NCBI GenBank assembly: GCA_963745945.1
Contig: CAVUZG010000004.1
Span: 372,001 to 436,000 of the forward strand
Source: DATFVA01 sp963745945
GTDB lineage: Bacteria > Bacteroidota > Ignavibacteria > Ignavibacteriales > Ignavibacteriaceae
Length of the DNA stretch: 64,000 bases
Direction of reading: 5' to 3'
Numbering within the stretch: the first letter of the stretch is position 1; each line of letters begins with the position of its first letter. Under the pieces are notes generated by a model. That model was given only the letters and a program-made list of their open reading frames with translations, was not told the DNA's origin and did no database searches. This document shows, in pieces, positions 34,697 through 43,477 of this stretch. The position numbers and the translations under genes are program-made.

Positions 34697-35560
34697 TCAG
34701 GCAAAAATGCTTTTCATATAATTATAGAGTTCATTCCATTCACTTTTGGAAAGATTAAAAACTTTCCCGGAAAAACCATCCTGGTTTACATTATTAACAA
34801 TAATATTTATAAACTCATTTTCACTATTTTTCCAGGATGCAGAATTCACCAGAATAGTTAATGCTTTAACTTTATTAACAGTAATTTGGGTGAATAATTT
34901 TGCGGCGCCGGTATTATTATCCCGGGAAATCCGTCCTACTACACCGGTTAATTCATCCATCTTATTTTTATTTTCTTTCAGTATCAGTTTTTCAGCATCA
35001 GCAACAGGAATTTGCGCAGGGATAAATCTTTTCTGTGAAAGATTATACAATTGATTAAGCATTGTTAAATCTTCTTTACTTGTTTCAGGAGGATCAGGAA
35101 CAAATGATGAACGTATATAATGTGCAAGTGCAAATTTTTCAGTCGGAGAGAACTGCTCATAAGAAACCATTGCACTTCCTTTAATCCCTTCCTGAAGCGT
35201 CTGGTAAATGCTTGTCAACTTAGGACCATTTACCCAGCCTTGTTTGCTTGTAAAATTTCTTGGTGAAGGATTCAATCCGGTTGAAGCAGGACCATTTCCT
35301 TTTCCTTCTGTACCATGACAAGAAACACAAGTGGTTTGAAAAATATTTTTTCCCATTTGAATTAAAGAATCAGTCGGCTGAGATAATTTAAAAACATCAG
35401 CAGCAGGTACTGTTTTTGCTTCCTGAATAGTTAAATCTGTAGGAGCATTCGTTGTATCAGGTAATGCTACCGGAACTTCCTGTCTTCCAATAAAATTCAG
35501 ATTACTTACATAAAAAAGTCCTATCGCTAATCCAATTAATAATAAGTATGGATAGAGCAA
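34697..35560 (-). CDS. Membrane-anchored monohaem cytochrome c of the ACIII/oxidase cluster (5' end frame-broken)
   Basis: The open frame gives 287 residues with one N-terminal helix and a cytochrome c domain with haem site CVSCH (Cys78, Cys81, His82) and a candidate axial Met in GSAMVSYE. The C-terminal 100 residues lack further haem sites. Position after ActF suggests an electron shuttle from ACIII to the oxidase. The frame's only start is a TTG at 35560 without a ribosome-binding site. A better start, ATG at 35633 preceded by AGGA, reads MSNLEK and rejoins this frame if one A is added to the A5 run at 35616-35620, giving an N-terminus ending KKDPGKIFG. One base is probably missing. Confidence 0.87.
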   Translation of the reverse strand: MLYPYLLLIGLAIGLFYVSNLNFIGRQEVPVALPDTTNAPTDLTIQEAKTVPAADVFKLSQPTDSLIQMGKNIFQTTCVSCHGTEGKGNGPASTGLNPSPRNFTSKQGWVNGPKLTSIYQTLQEGIKGSAMVSYEQFSPTEKFALAHYIRSSFVPDPPETSKEDLTMLNQLYNLSQKRFIPAQIPVADAEKLILKENKNKMDELTGVVGRISRDNNTGAAKLFTQITVNKVKALTILVNSASWKNSENEFINIIVNNVNQDGFSGKVFNLSKSEWNELYNYMKSIFA

Positions 35561-35659
35561 ACCGAATATTTTACCGGGATCTTTTTTAATCTCTTCTTGT
35601 TTTTCTTTTAAAGAATTTTTCCAGATTACTCATTATCAGATTCCTAAATAATTCCTCAT

Positions 35660-36850
35660 TTAAAGACTATAATCCAATCCCCGTTGTAACTTGGGATCTT
35701 TTATCGGAACAAGATTATATTTTGTGGTCATCTTCCAGAATATTATCATAATAAAACCAACTACAGCAACAGGAAATACAAGATCCATCCAGCTGAATGA
35801 ATAAGGTCTTCCGGCCTGTATCATACCTGGCATAATTACCCAGTAAAGATCAAAGAAATGAGCAAATAGAACCCAGATTGATACAAATTTTAATCTCTTC
35901 GGATTTGTCTTAGCCGGAAATGAAAGTAGTGCGAAAAACGGAACAATAAAATGAACGATTATCAGCAGTATTGAAGCATAAATCCAGCCGCCTTCCCAGC
36001 GATGAAAAAACCAGGTTGTTTCTTCGGGTAAATCTGCATACCAGATAAGCATGTATTGAGAAAATGCTATATAACCCCAGAATGCAGTAAATGCAAAAAG
36101 CATTGTTCCCAGACTGTAATAGTGATCGTTTTTTAATCCCGGTAAAAGGAAACCTTTTTCCTTTAATAACACGGCTGTAAGAGTTAATGCAGCAAGAGCA
36201 CACCATACAGTTCCTGAAAAATAATATACGCCGAAGATTGTAGAGAACCAGTGTGGTTCAAGACTCATCATCCAATCAACACTTGCCATTGTAATACTAA
36301 ATGCAAAGATGAAAATAAATGCTGTAGATAATTTTATATTCGTTCTTGTCAAGCCTTGGTCACCGGTTTCATCCTGCTTTCTGGATCTCTTTGTAATAAG
36401 AAAATAAAATAAAGTCCAAACAGCAAAAATTAAAATTACCCGGACTATAAAGAACGGGATATTTAAGTATGCTTCTTTACCTTTCAAAACTGCGTCAGTT
36501 TCAACCACACCCGAATTAGTCCAGTGAAATATATCGTGCAGTGTGAAGAAAAGCGGGATAGCAAGAATAATTAAATATGGAATAATTCCGGAGAAGAACT
36601 CACTTATTCTTCTGAAAGGTGTACTCCATACTGCCCCGGCAAGATATTCAAGTGAAACAAGGAAAAGAGAACCAACTCCAAGACTAATGAGAAACATAAA
36701 TGCTGTAAGATAACTATAGGATGCTCGTTGAGAATCACTGATAAATGCTATTATACCGAATACTAATCCAACTCCCAGAAGGGCAAATCCAGTATTCAGA
36801 AATTTCTGAGGCAAAGCTTTTTTAATATATCCGGAATCATTTTTGGACAT
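35660..36850 (-). CDS. actF: Alternative complex III subunit F (NrfD/PsrC-like membrane subunit)
   Basis: A 396-residue polytopic membrane protein with about ten helices. It is the second NrfD-like subunit of the quinol:cytochrome c/HiPIP oxidoreductase, paired with ActC in the membrane core. Characteristic stretches are LVSLEYLAGAVWSTPFRRI and the C-terminal WVIMPGMIQAGRPYSFSWMD. I use the ATG at 36850 because AAGGAG lies about ten bases upstream and the protein then starts MSKNDSGYIKK; a longer frame from 36907 runs back inside the ActDE gene. It overlaps that gene's end by 14 bases. Confidence 0.92.
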   Translation of the reverse strand: MSKNDSGYIKKALPQKFLNTGFALLGVGLVFGIIAFISDSQRASYSYLTAFMFLISLGVGSLFLVSLEYLAGAVWSTPFRRISEFFSGIIPYLIILAIPLFFTLHDIFHWTNSGVVETDAVLKGKEAYLNIPFFIVRVILIFAVWTLFYFLITKRSRKQDETGDQGLTRTNIKLSTAFIFIFAFSITMASVDWMMSLEPHWFSTIFGVYYFSGTVWCALAALTLTAVLLKEKGFLLPGLKNDHYYSLGTMLFAFTAFWGYIAFSQYMLIWYADLPEETTWFFHRWEGGWIYASILLIIVHFIVPFFALLSFPAKTNPKRLKFVSIWVLFAHFFDLYWVIMPGMIQAGRPYSFSWMDLVFPVAVVGFIMIIFWKMTTKYNLVPIKDPKLQRGLDYSL

Positions 36851-38003
36851 TGCTGGACGACTCCTTTTTAATCTCTTGTATATCAGCGTTAGATGCATTC
36901 TTTGCACGCTGAAGTACTCTTATGTAATTAACAATTGACCATCTTTCTTCCCTTGTAATTTGTGCGGCATAAGACGGCATAGCATTCTGACCGTTTGTTA
37001 TAACATGATAAATCCTGCCATCAGGAAAATTGATTGCCCTTTCCGTATGTAAAGAGGGTGGACTTGGAAACTGTCCTCTCAATCTGCTGTCACCATCAGC
37101 ATAATTTCCGTGACAGGGAGAGCAGAATGTCAGAAATTTTCTTTTTCCCAGAGCAAGTGACTCTTTGGTAGGAAGTACCGGGTTTACAAGGTATTCTTTT
37201 GGTTCAGCAATTCCCATATAAGGATAAGGAACAAATCCTCTTGCAATAGTTCCATCTACCGGTTCTCTCATTCCAAACTTATCTGAAAAGAAAACACTTT
37301 CTGCCTGGGGATTAACTTTTTCCTGTTCTGACATCCAGTTGTAAGGCACCATATACATAAACTTATTTAATGTAAAATAGGTCAAACCGGATACAGCCAG
37401 AGCAACTATTATCAGAAAAGTAATAAACTTTGCATCGAATACAGGGTAAGATACTTTCTCAGGATAGTAAATTTTTTCTGTTACTTTCGCACCCAGATTG
37501 TTAAATAATTCGAGAACTTTATTTTCATTAAAAGCAGGATCTTCAGCAAGTATTATGATACCAAACTTATCTACTGAAACACTTTTCATGTAATCGGTAT
37601 CGTGTATCGGATGATTATTATACGGCAGATTAAAGAAAGCAATTATCATTCCAAAAACGGTTGATAAAGCCGCGAGTAAAACCGTAAACTCAAACGTAAT
37701 GGGGATGAAAGCAGGAAGAGCAAAATATGGTTTTCCGCCAATTACCATAGGGTAATCAACAGACATTGCCCAATACATAAATAAAAGAATAAATGCCGTT
37801 CCTGAAAAACCGAAAAACAAAGTTACAAATCCAAGTTTCGATCTTTTTAATCCCATTGCAGGATCCATACCATGAACAGGATACGGGGTATTCACATCGA
37901 ATTTTTTATACCCTTCACTTACAACTTTTTTAGCTGCATTAATAATTGAATCAGGATTATCAAACAGAGCTGTTATACCGAATAATTTATCTGTTCTATC
38001 CAT
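36837..38003 (-). CDS. actDE: Fused ActD-ActE subunit of alternative complex III
   Basis: A 388-residue protein joining two usual ACIII subunits. Residues 1 to about 185 match ActD (DUF3341): FGITALFDNPDSIINAAKKV, two helices near 58-80 and 100-124, then a cytoplasmic ferredoxin-like part. A third helix at about 193-213 leads into an ActE-type periplasmic cytochrome c domain with haem site CSPCH (Cys294, Cys297, His298) and an axial Met candidate in GQNAMPSYAAQ. The fusion places the ActD helices and the haem on one chain. The ATG shares one base with the actC stop (TAATG). The fusion appears genuine: there is no break in frame or composition. Confidence 0.92.
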   Translation of the reverse strand: MDRTDKLFGITALFDNPDSIINAAKKVVSEGYKKFDVNTPYPVHGMDPAMGLKRSKLGFVTLFFGFSGTAFILLFMYWAMSVDYPMVIGGKPYFALPAFIPITFEFTVLLAALSTVFGMIIAFFNLPYNNHPIHDTDYMKSVSVDKFGIIILAEDPAFNENKVLELFNNLGAKVTEKIYYPEKVSYPVFDAKFITFLIIVALAVSGLTYFTLNKFMYMVPYNWMSEQEKVNPQAESVFFSDKFGMREPVDGTIARGFVPYPYMGIAEPKEYLVNPVLPTKESLALGKRKFLTFCSPCHGNYADGDSRLRGQFPSPPSLHTERAINFPDGRIYHVITNGQNAMPSYAAQITREERWSIVNYIRVLQRAKNASNADIQEIKKESSSNVQK

Positions 38004-39400
38004 TAATCATGACCTCCGTGATGTGAAGGTTGTGCACCTTCCGACATTGCCTTGATTTCAGACATTGAAACTACAGGTAATGTTTTTGTGAACAGAATTA
38101 CTAATGTAAAAAACAAACCAAAGCTTCCTGCAAGAATTCCAATATCAAATATTGTGGGAACAAAAGTTCCCCAGCTTGAAGGAAGAAAATCACGATGAAG
38201 CGAGGTAACAACAATAACAAATCGCTCAAACCACATTCCTACATTTACCAATATTGCAATTACAAGCATAATCGGAACCGATCTCCTGATTTTTCTGAAC
38301 CAGAACAATTGAGGAAAGAGTACATTACAACTAACCATAATCCAGTAAGCCCAGGCAAAAGGACCGAAGGCACGATTTATAAAAACAAATTGCTCCACGG
38401 GATTTCCGCTGTACCATGCCATAAAAAATTCAGTAGCATATGAATAACCAACCATTGATCCGGTAAGGAGAATTACCTTATTCATATTATCAAGATGATT
38501 GATTGTAATAATATTTTCCAGATCAAAAACTTTTCTTACGAATACCAGTACAGTCACTACCATTGCGAATCCTGAAAAGATTGCACCAGCAACGAAGTAA
38601 GGAGGGAAAATAGTTGAATGCCATCCCGGAAGCACTGCTACAGCAAAATCAAAACTTACAACCGTGTGGACGGAAAGAACAAGAGGTGTAGCTAATCCGG
38701 CCAGAATCATATATGCTTTTTCATAGTGCTGCCATTGGCGGTTTGAATGTCTCCAGCCCAAACTGAATATTCTATAAATAATCTTTTTAACTTTTGATGT
38801 TGTTCTATCACGGAGCATTGCAAAATCAGGAATTAAACCCGTATACCAGAAAACCAGGGAAACCGTAAAATAAGTAGAGACCGCAAAAACGTCCCACACA
38901 AGAGGAGAAATAAAATTAACCCACAAACTATGCTGATTAGGATAAGGTATAAGATAACCAGCTAGCCATGGTCGTCCGACGTGAATGAGCGGAAATAAGC
39001 CTGCGCACATAACAGCAAAAATTGTCATCGCTTCCGCAAAGCGGGCTATACCTGTTCTCCATTTTTGTCTTAATAGAAATAGAATAGCTGAAATCAAAGT
39101 TCCGGCGTGACCAATACCTACCCAAAATACGAAATTGATTATCGGAAATCCCCATGCAACCGGTTGATCATTTCCCCACATTCCAACGCCATAATAAAAA
39201 CTGATTGCCAGGCAAACTGCACCAAATAAAAGAAAGCTAGCCGAAATGGTGAGAGCAATGAGATACTTTTTTGTCGGTTTTGTATCCATTGGTTTGGCAA
39301 CAATCTGTTCTATCTCAGATCGGGTCAAATCACCTTCTACAACAACAGGCTCCCTGGAAAAATCTTCAACAGGATAATCAGTGATTTCTGGTTCTTTCAA
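38003..39400 (-). CDS. actC: Alternative complex III subunit C (NrfD/PsrC-like quinol-binding membrane subunit)
   Basis: A 465-residue inner-membrane protein with ten helices, one of the two NrfD-like subunits and the likely quinol-oxidising site. Family stretches are GWGFPIINFVFWVGIGHAGT (partly quoted as VFWVGIGHAGTLISA), RFAEAMTIFAVMCAGLFPL and LHRDFLPSSWG. The N-terminal 35 residues are acidic and cytoplasmic. The start is a TTG three bases after the actB stop, supported by a strong GGAGGAA site and no competing ATG. The C-terminus is histidine-rich (SHHGGHD). Confidence 0.95.
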   Translation of the reverse strand: MKEPEITDYPVEDFSREPVVVEGDLTRSEIEQIVAKPMDTKPTKKYLIALTISASFLLFGAVCLAISFYYGVGMWGNDQPVAWGFPIINFVFWVGIGHAGTLISAILFLLRQKWRTGIARFAEAMTIFAVMCAGLFPLIHVGRPWLAGYLIPYPNQHSLWVNFISPLVWDVFAVSTYFTVSLVFWYTGLIPDFAMLRDRTTSKVKKIIYRIFSLGWRHSNRQWQHYEKAYMILAGLATPLVLSVHTVVSFDFAVAVLPGWHSTIFPPYFVAGAIFSGFAMVVTVLVFVRKVFDLENIITINHLDNMNKVILLTGSMVGYSYATEFFMAWYSGNPVEQFVFINRAFGPFAWAYWIMVSCNVLFPQLFWFRKIRRSVPIMLVIAILVNVGMWFERFVIVVTSLHRDFLPSSWGTFVPTIFDIGILAGSFGLFFTLVILFTKTLPVVSMSEIKAMSEGAQPSHHGGHD

Positions 39401-42400
39401 TTAGACTTCCTCCGAATGAGTATTTCTTAATTTGGCAATATAGGTTACATTGGGACGCGTGTTGACAAAATCAAGAACGTAATATCCCAGTTCGTGATTT
39501 CTGTATTTATGGAATTCAGAATTGCTGTCATTTATGTCACCGAATTTAATTGCGCTTGTACTGCAGGCATCCTGGCATGCTGTTCTGACATCCGATCCTT
39601 TTAATTCCTTATTTTCCCGGATGGCATCTGCGCGTGCCTCCATGATTCTCTGAATACAGAAAGTACATTTTTCCATAACTCCGCGGGAACGTATAGTTAC
39701 TTCAGGATTATATAATAGACTAAACAGGTTATTCTCCTGGTATGAGTCTCTGAAATGATCTCTGAAATTAAAGAAATTGAATCTTCTTACTTTATAAGGA
39801 CAGTTGTTTGAACAATATCTTGTACCCACACAGCGGTTGTAAACCATTTGGTTTAATCCGTCCGGACTGTGAGTTGTTGCAGCAACCGGGCAAACATTTT
39901 CACAAGGGGCATGGTCGCAATGCTGACAGAGCATTGGCTGAGCGCTTACTTTAGGTTCATCAATTGATCCGGAATAATACCTGTCAATTCTTAACCAATG
40001 CATTTCTCTTCCCTTTTCAACCTGATCTTTACCTACAATCGGAACATTATTTTCAGAGTGACAGGCAATAACACATTCACCGCAGCCAAGGCACTTATTC
40101 AAATCTACTGCCATTCCCCATTTGACACCGGGATATTCAAATTCAGGATAAAGCGATTTATTTTCGGCTTCTGATTCTGCTTTAATAAAATCTGGATTCT
40201 TTTTGTACTCGCTGACTGTACCTTCCCGGACTATTTTTCTTTTCTCTACTGCATCTCTCGTTAAATCTTTATCAAATGCGTGATGTTCCTGAGCAGTAAC
40301 AAGGTTATAACTACCTCCGGCTTTTGCAACCGAAGCTCCTGTATATATCCAGGGCGAAATTCCTCCATCTTTAGACAGCAGAATATTTGCATTAAAACCA
40401 ACACCTAATCCAACTATTCCAACTTTACTTCTGCCGTATCCTAATTCAATTGTAATTGTTTTATCTGCAGCGCCGGGCTGAATAAATGCAGGTATTTTCA
40501 GATTCCTGTTACCAACTTGAATATTAATCAAATCATTTGATTTGATGCCCAGTTCTTTAGCAGTTGTATTTGAAACAGCTGCGTAATTATCCCACGTAAT
40601 TTTTGAAACGGGATGAGGAAGTTCCTGCATCCAGCCATTATTTGCAAACGATCCGTCACCGGTAGAATAACTTTCCCTTAATACAATCGTATATCCATCT
40701 GATTCTTTTTGTTTACTGCCTATGGTCTGTAAAGCAGTAGAATTGAAGTTTCCTATTGATGCTGAATTTTCATTAAGAATCGAAACACCATCATGAAGAG
40801 CACCAAACCAGAACTGCTCAAAGTTTAATAAAGAGTTGGATGAAGAATAAATATTTTCTTTCCAATTCTTCATCAGGTATTTGTGATAAATTTTAAAATC
40901 AAATTTATCAGGTTCGCCATTAATCCAATTAAGAAGTATCGCCTCCTTCTGCCGGGTATCAAAAATCGGCCAGATTACAGGCTGCTGCAGTGAGTTAAAT
41001 CCAGTTCGGGTTTTCGCATCACCCCACGATTCAAAATTATGATTTATTGGCAGTACATAATGAGCAAATTCAGATGATTCATTTTCACTTTCAGTTAAGC
41101 TTACAACTGATGGAACTTTCTTTAATGCGTCTGAATATCCAATATCGGATGGAAGATGATAGACAGGGTTGCTATCATAATGAATAACCATTCCAACCTG
41201 GTTATTATTAATTGAATTTACCAGACTTTCCCATTCTTCTTTAGAAGTTAAAGTGGAAACCGAATAGGGAGATTCATCCGTGCGATAAAGCGATGAATTA
41301 CCGAGTAAATTGTTTAAATGATTAACTGCAATATGAACTTCTTCCGGCAGTATATAACCAGAATAAATTATTGAAGATCCCCTGTATTTATTAAGATCTG
41401 AAATGAGATGTTTCAGAACATTCGCAGGCAGATCATATTTTCTTGCAAAAGAATCGACTGAAACTTCTGAATTTCCTCCACCAAGTTCATTTATAAGCAT
41501 AGAGACAAATTCATATTGCGCATCAGGGTTCAATCTCAGTCTGTAATCCGCATTACTTCCGGTAAGTGACATGTTTCCTTCTAAAACATATAGCCTGTTA
41601 AAGTTTTTCAGATCCGATACTTCCCTGCCCTCGGAAAATAGTCTCGCGTTTTCAACTGTATTTCCTTCTGTCCCAAGAAAATCCGATTCAAGTGATACAA
41701 TTATTTTAGCTTCATTCCATTTAATCAAAGGATATTTTCCGCTGCCGTAGCTTTTATTCCAAGCTGAGTTTTTAACTTCATCACTAAATAATTCGTATGA
41801 ATAAATTTTTGCAGTAGGATATTTTGTTTTGAAATCATCCAGAACTTTTTTTGCAGTAGGTGAATTTATCCTTTTTGAGATTACTGCAATTTCCCTGTTT
41901 CCTAATTTTGATAAAACATCAGTAATTTCTTTGTCTGCATCCTTCCACGATATATCATCAAATGTCTGGTTATTCCTTTTGCGGGGAGAATGTAATCTTT
42001 CCGGATCATATAATTTTAAAATATTAGCATGACCTTTTGCACAAAGTTTTCCTTTACTAACAGGATGATCAGGGTTTCCATCAACTTTAATCGGTCTGCC
42101 TTCTCTTGTTTTGATTAGAATACCACAGGCATTGGAACATGCATTACAAGTAGATGCATAAAAGTTAGCTTTGCCAAGAGTTATTTCTTCAGGTTTTTTA
42201 ACATAAGGAATGATATCGCCCTTATCGCGATAATCGGAACAGCCGGCTCCTGCAAGTGCGGCAGAAGCTCCAACCAAAGCCAGAAATTTTCTACGGGACA
42301 TTCCCGATAAATCTGAAGGATTAAAATCGTCTTTTACACCTTCAACAAATTCGTGATGGCTGGATTCTATTATTTTCGGATCATTATAAAGATCTTCAAG

Positions 42401-42472
42401 ACTCTGCCAGTAATTTATATCCGGATTGTTTTCCGATGAATCGTTCTTCATATTATCCTGATTCTCAGACAT
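39401..42472 (-). CDS. actB: Alternative complex III subunit B (molybdopterin-oxidoreductase-like plus 4Fe-4S ferredoxin)
   Basis: A 1023-residue peripheral subunit. A twin-arginine motif SRRKFLALVG lies unusually deep (about residues 59-68) with a cysteine at 78 (AGAGCSDY) that could be lipidated. An N-terminal CNACSNACG cluster site precedes a large molybdopterin-oxidoreductase-like domain that in this family has lost the cofactor. The C-terminal ferredoxin part holds four cysteine clusters, beginning CLGCGECVIACH, CQHCDHAPCENVCP, CVGTRYCSNNCP and CTFCIQRI. I start at the ATG 42472, with AGGTGA ten bases upstream; a longer GTG start is part of that site. The domains are in the normal family order. 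Confidence 0.95.
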   Translation of the reverse strand: MSENQDNMKNDSSENNPDINYWQSLEDLYNDPKIIESSHHEFVEGVKDDFNPSDLSGMSRRKFLALVGASAALAGAGCSDYRDKGDIIPYVKKPEEITLGKANFYASTCNACSNACGILIKTREGRPIKVDGNPDHPVSKGKLCAKGHANILKLYDPERLHSPRKRNNQTFDDISWKDADKEITDVLSKLGNREIAVISKRINSPTAKKVLDDFKTKYPTAKIYSYELFSDEVKNSAWNKSYGSGKYPLIKWNEAKIIVSLESDFLGTEGNTVENARLFSEGREVSDLKNFNRLYVLEGNMSLTGSNADYRLRLNPDAQYEFVSMLINELGGGNSEVSVDSFARKYDLPANVLKHLISDLNKYRGSSIIYSGYILPEEVHIAVNHLNNLLGNSSLYRTDESPYSVSTLTSKEEWESLVNSINNNQVGMVIHYDSNPVYHLPSDIGYSDALKKVPSVVSLTESENESSEFAHYVLPINHNFESWGDAKTRTGFNSLQQPVIWPIFDTRQKEAILLNWINGEPDKFDFKIYHKYLMKNWKENIYSSSNSLLNFEQFWFGALHDGVSILNENSASIGNFNSTALQTIGSKQKESDGYTIVLRESYSTGDGSFANNGWMQELPHPVSKITWDNYAAVSNTTAKELGIKSNDLINIQVGNRNLKIPAFIQPGAADKTITIELGYGRSKVGIVGLGVGFNANILLSKDGGISPWIYTGASVAKAGGSYNLVTAQEHHAFDKDLTRDAVEKRKIVREGTVSEYKKNPDFIKAESEAENKSLYPEFEYPGVKWGMAVDLNKCLGCGECVIACHSENNVPIVGKDQVEKGREMHWLRIDRYYSGSIDEPKVSAQPMLCQHCDHAPCENVCPVAATTHSPDGLNQMVYNRCVGTRYCSNNCPYKVRRFNFFNFRDHFRDSYQENNLFSLLYNPEVTIRSRGVMEKCTFCIQRIMEARADAIRENKELKGSDVRTACQDACSTSAIKFGDINDSNSEFHKYRNHELGYYVLDFVNTRPNVTYIAKLRNTHSEEV

Positions 42473-42665
42473 TCTTTTCACCTATTTTTGTTCTGCTAAT
42501 GGCATCAGGATTAATTTCTATTGTTACTTTTTTTGTACGTTCACTTTTTCCAAGTAAAGAAAAAGGTATTGATCTAATTAATAAGTAACCGAACACTCCT
42601 GTACCTAAAGAGGAAAAAAACTTTTTACGATTTAGTTTTTTAGAAATAGTTTTTTGAAATTCCAT
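42465..42665 (-). CDS. Small twin-arginine-like membrane protein between actA and actB
   Basis: A 66-residue protein. It begins MEFQKTISKKLNRKKFFSSL, followed by a short hydrophobic stretch (GTGVFGYLLI) and a basic, polar tail. The RKKFF plus hydrophobic pattern resembles a weak Tat or membrane-insertion signal. GGAG lies eight bases before the ATG, so it is probably translated. It overlaps the actB ATG by eight bases and the end of actA lies close upstream. The position argues for a small ACIII accessory or assembly factor, but I do not recognise a family. Confidence 0.7.
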   Translation of the reverse strand: MEFQKTISKKLNRKKFFSSLGTGVFGYLLIRSIPFSLLGKSERTKKVTIEINPDAISRTKIGEKNV

Positions 42666-42676
42666 ATTATCTCCGG

Positions 42677-43246
42677 TTAACGATGACATGCCCAGCAATT
42701 ATCAGGACCGTTTACTATTCCTTTCACATCAGGTAAACGCTCATGAGCATTTCGATGACAATTCAGGCAAGCTGACATTGTAAAGGAACTCACCTGTAGT
42801 ACCTTATCCATTGATCTCACATCTCCGTGACAGTTCACACAGTCAATACCTTTATTAACGTGAACACTATGATTGAAATAAACAAAGTCCGGTGTTTTAT
42901 GAATTCTTTTCCACGGAAGTGCTTTTCCTTCGTTGTAATATGCAGTAAGCTTTTGTATTTCTGGTCTGTCTTTACGGGCAATCTTATGACAGTTCATACA
43001 GGTATTTATTGGAGGTACCATTGCATGCCGCGATTTTTCAACACCGGTGTGGCAGTATTGACAATCAATTTTCATTTGCCCGGCGTGGAGATTATGTGAA
43101 AAATTAATCGGTTGAGTCGGTTGATATCCGACACCGTCTCTCTCGGCACGACCAGCAAAATAAGTAATTGTGAATGAGGCAAGAATAACAAAAATAGTAA
43201 CCGGAACACGTATCCGTAAAGTATAATCAAGAAAAGATTTTTTCAT
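42677..43246 (-). CDS. actA: Alternative complex III subunit A (pentahaem cytochrome c)
   Basis: A 189-residue protein with an N-terminal membrane anchor (about 10-28) and a periplasmic domain carrying five CxxCH haem sites: CQYCH, CMNCH, CVNCH, CLNCH and CWACH. That number is the known complement of ActA. Several free histidines (NFSHNLHAG, YFNHSVHV) can serve as distal ligands. It passes electrons from the iron-sulfur subunit ActB towards ActE and cytochrome c. It is the first gene of the respiratory operon. The 230-base upstream gap should contain the operon promoter. Confidence 0.95.
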   Translation of the reverse strand: MKKSFLDYTLRIRVPVTIFVILASFTITYFAGRAERDGVGYQPTQPINFSHNLHAGQMKIDCQYCHTGVEKSRHAMVPPINTCMNCHKIARKDRPEIQKLTAYYNEGKALPWKRIHKTPDFVYFNHSVHVNKGIDCVNCHGDVRSMDKVLQVSSFTMSACLNCHRNAHERLPDVKGIVNGPDNCWACHR

Positions 43247-43477
43247 TAGTTAATCCTGAAATTGCAGGTTGAATTTTAAACAGACAGACGCCGCATACAT
43301 TAATCTGTAAGTGAAAAAAATCTCGTATTATCAGTTAAAAAAAGGTAAAATAAACTCTTTGCACAACATAAAAGTTGCACCAGGAGTTAATATAAATTTA
43401 TTTTTTGAAATTAATTTGATCGCCAAAATTAAGAAATTATAAATATAAAGCAAAAAAGAATACGTATAGAAATACTA

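Noticed and set aside
39401..42472. ActB considered as a nitrate, polysulfide or formate oxidoreductase
   Set aside because: The gene is flanked by actA, actC, an actDE fusion and actF, and the fused ferredoxin layout and deep twin-arginine motif fit ActB.
43365..43400. Possible inverted repeat TGCACAAC...GTTGCACC upstream of actA, considered as an operator
   Set aside because: Only about four bases pair without a bulge, so it is not better than chance in this region.
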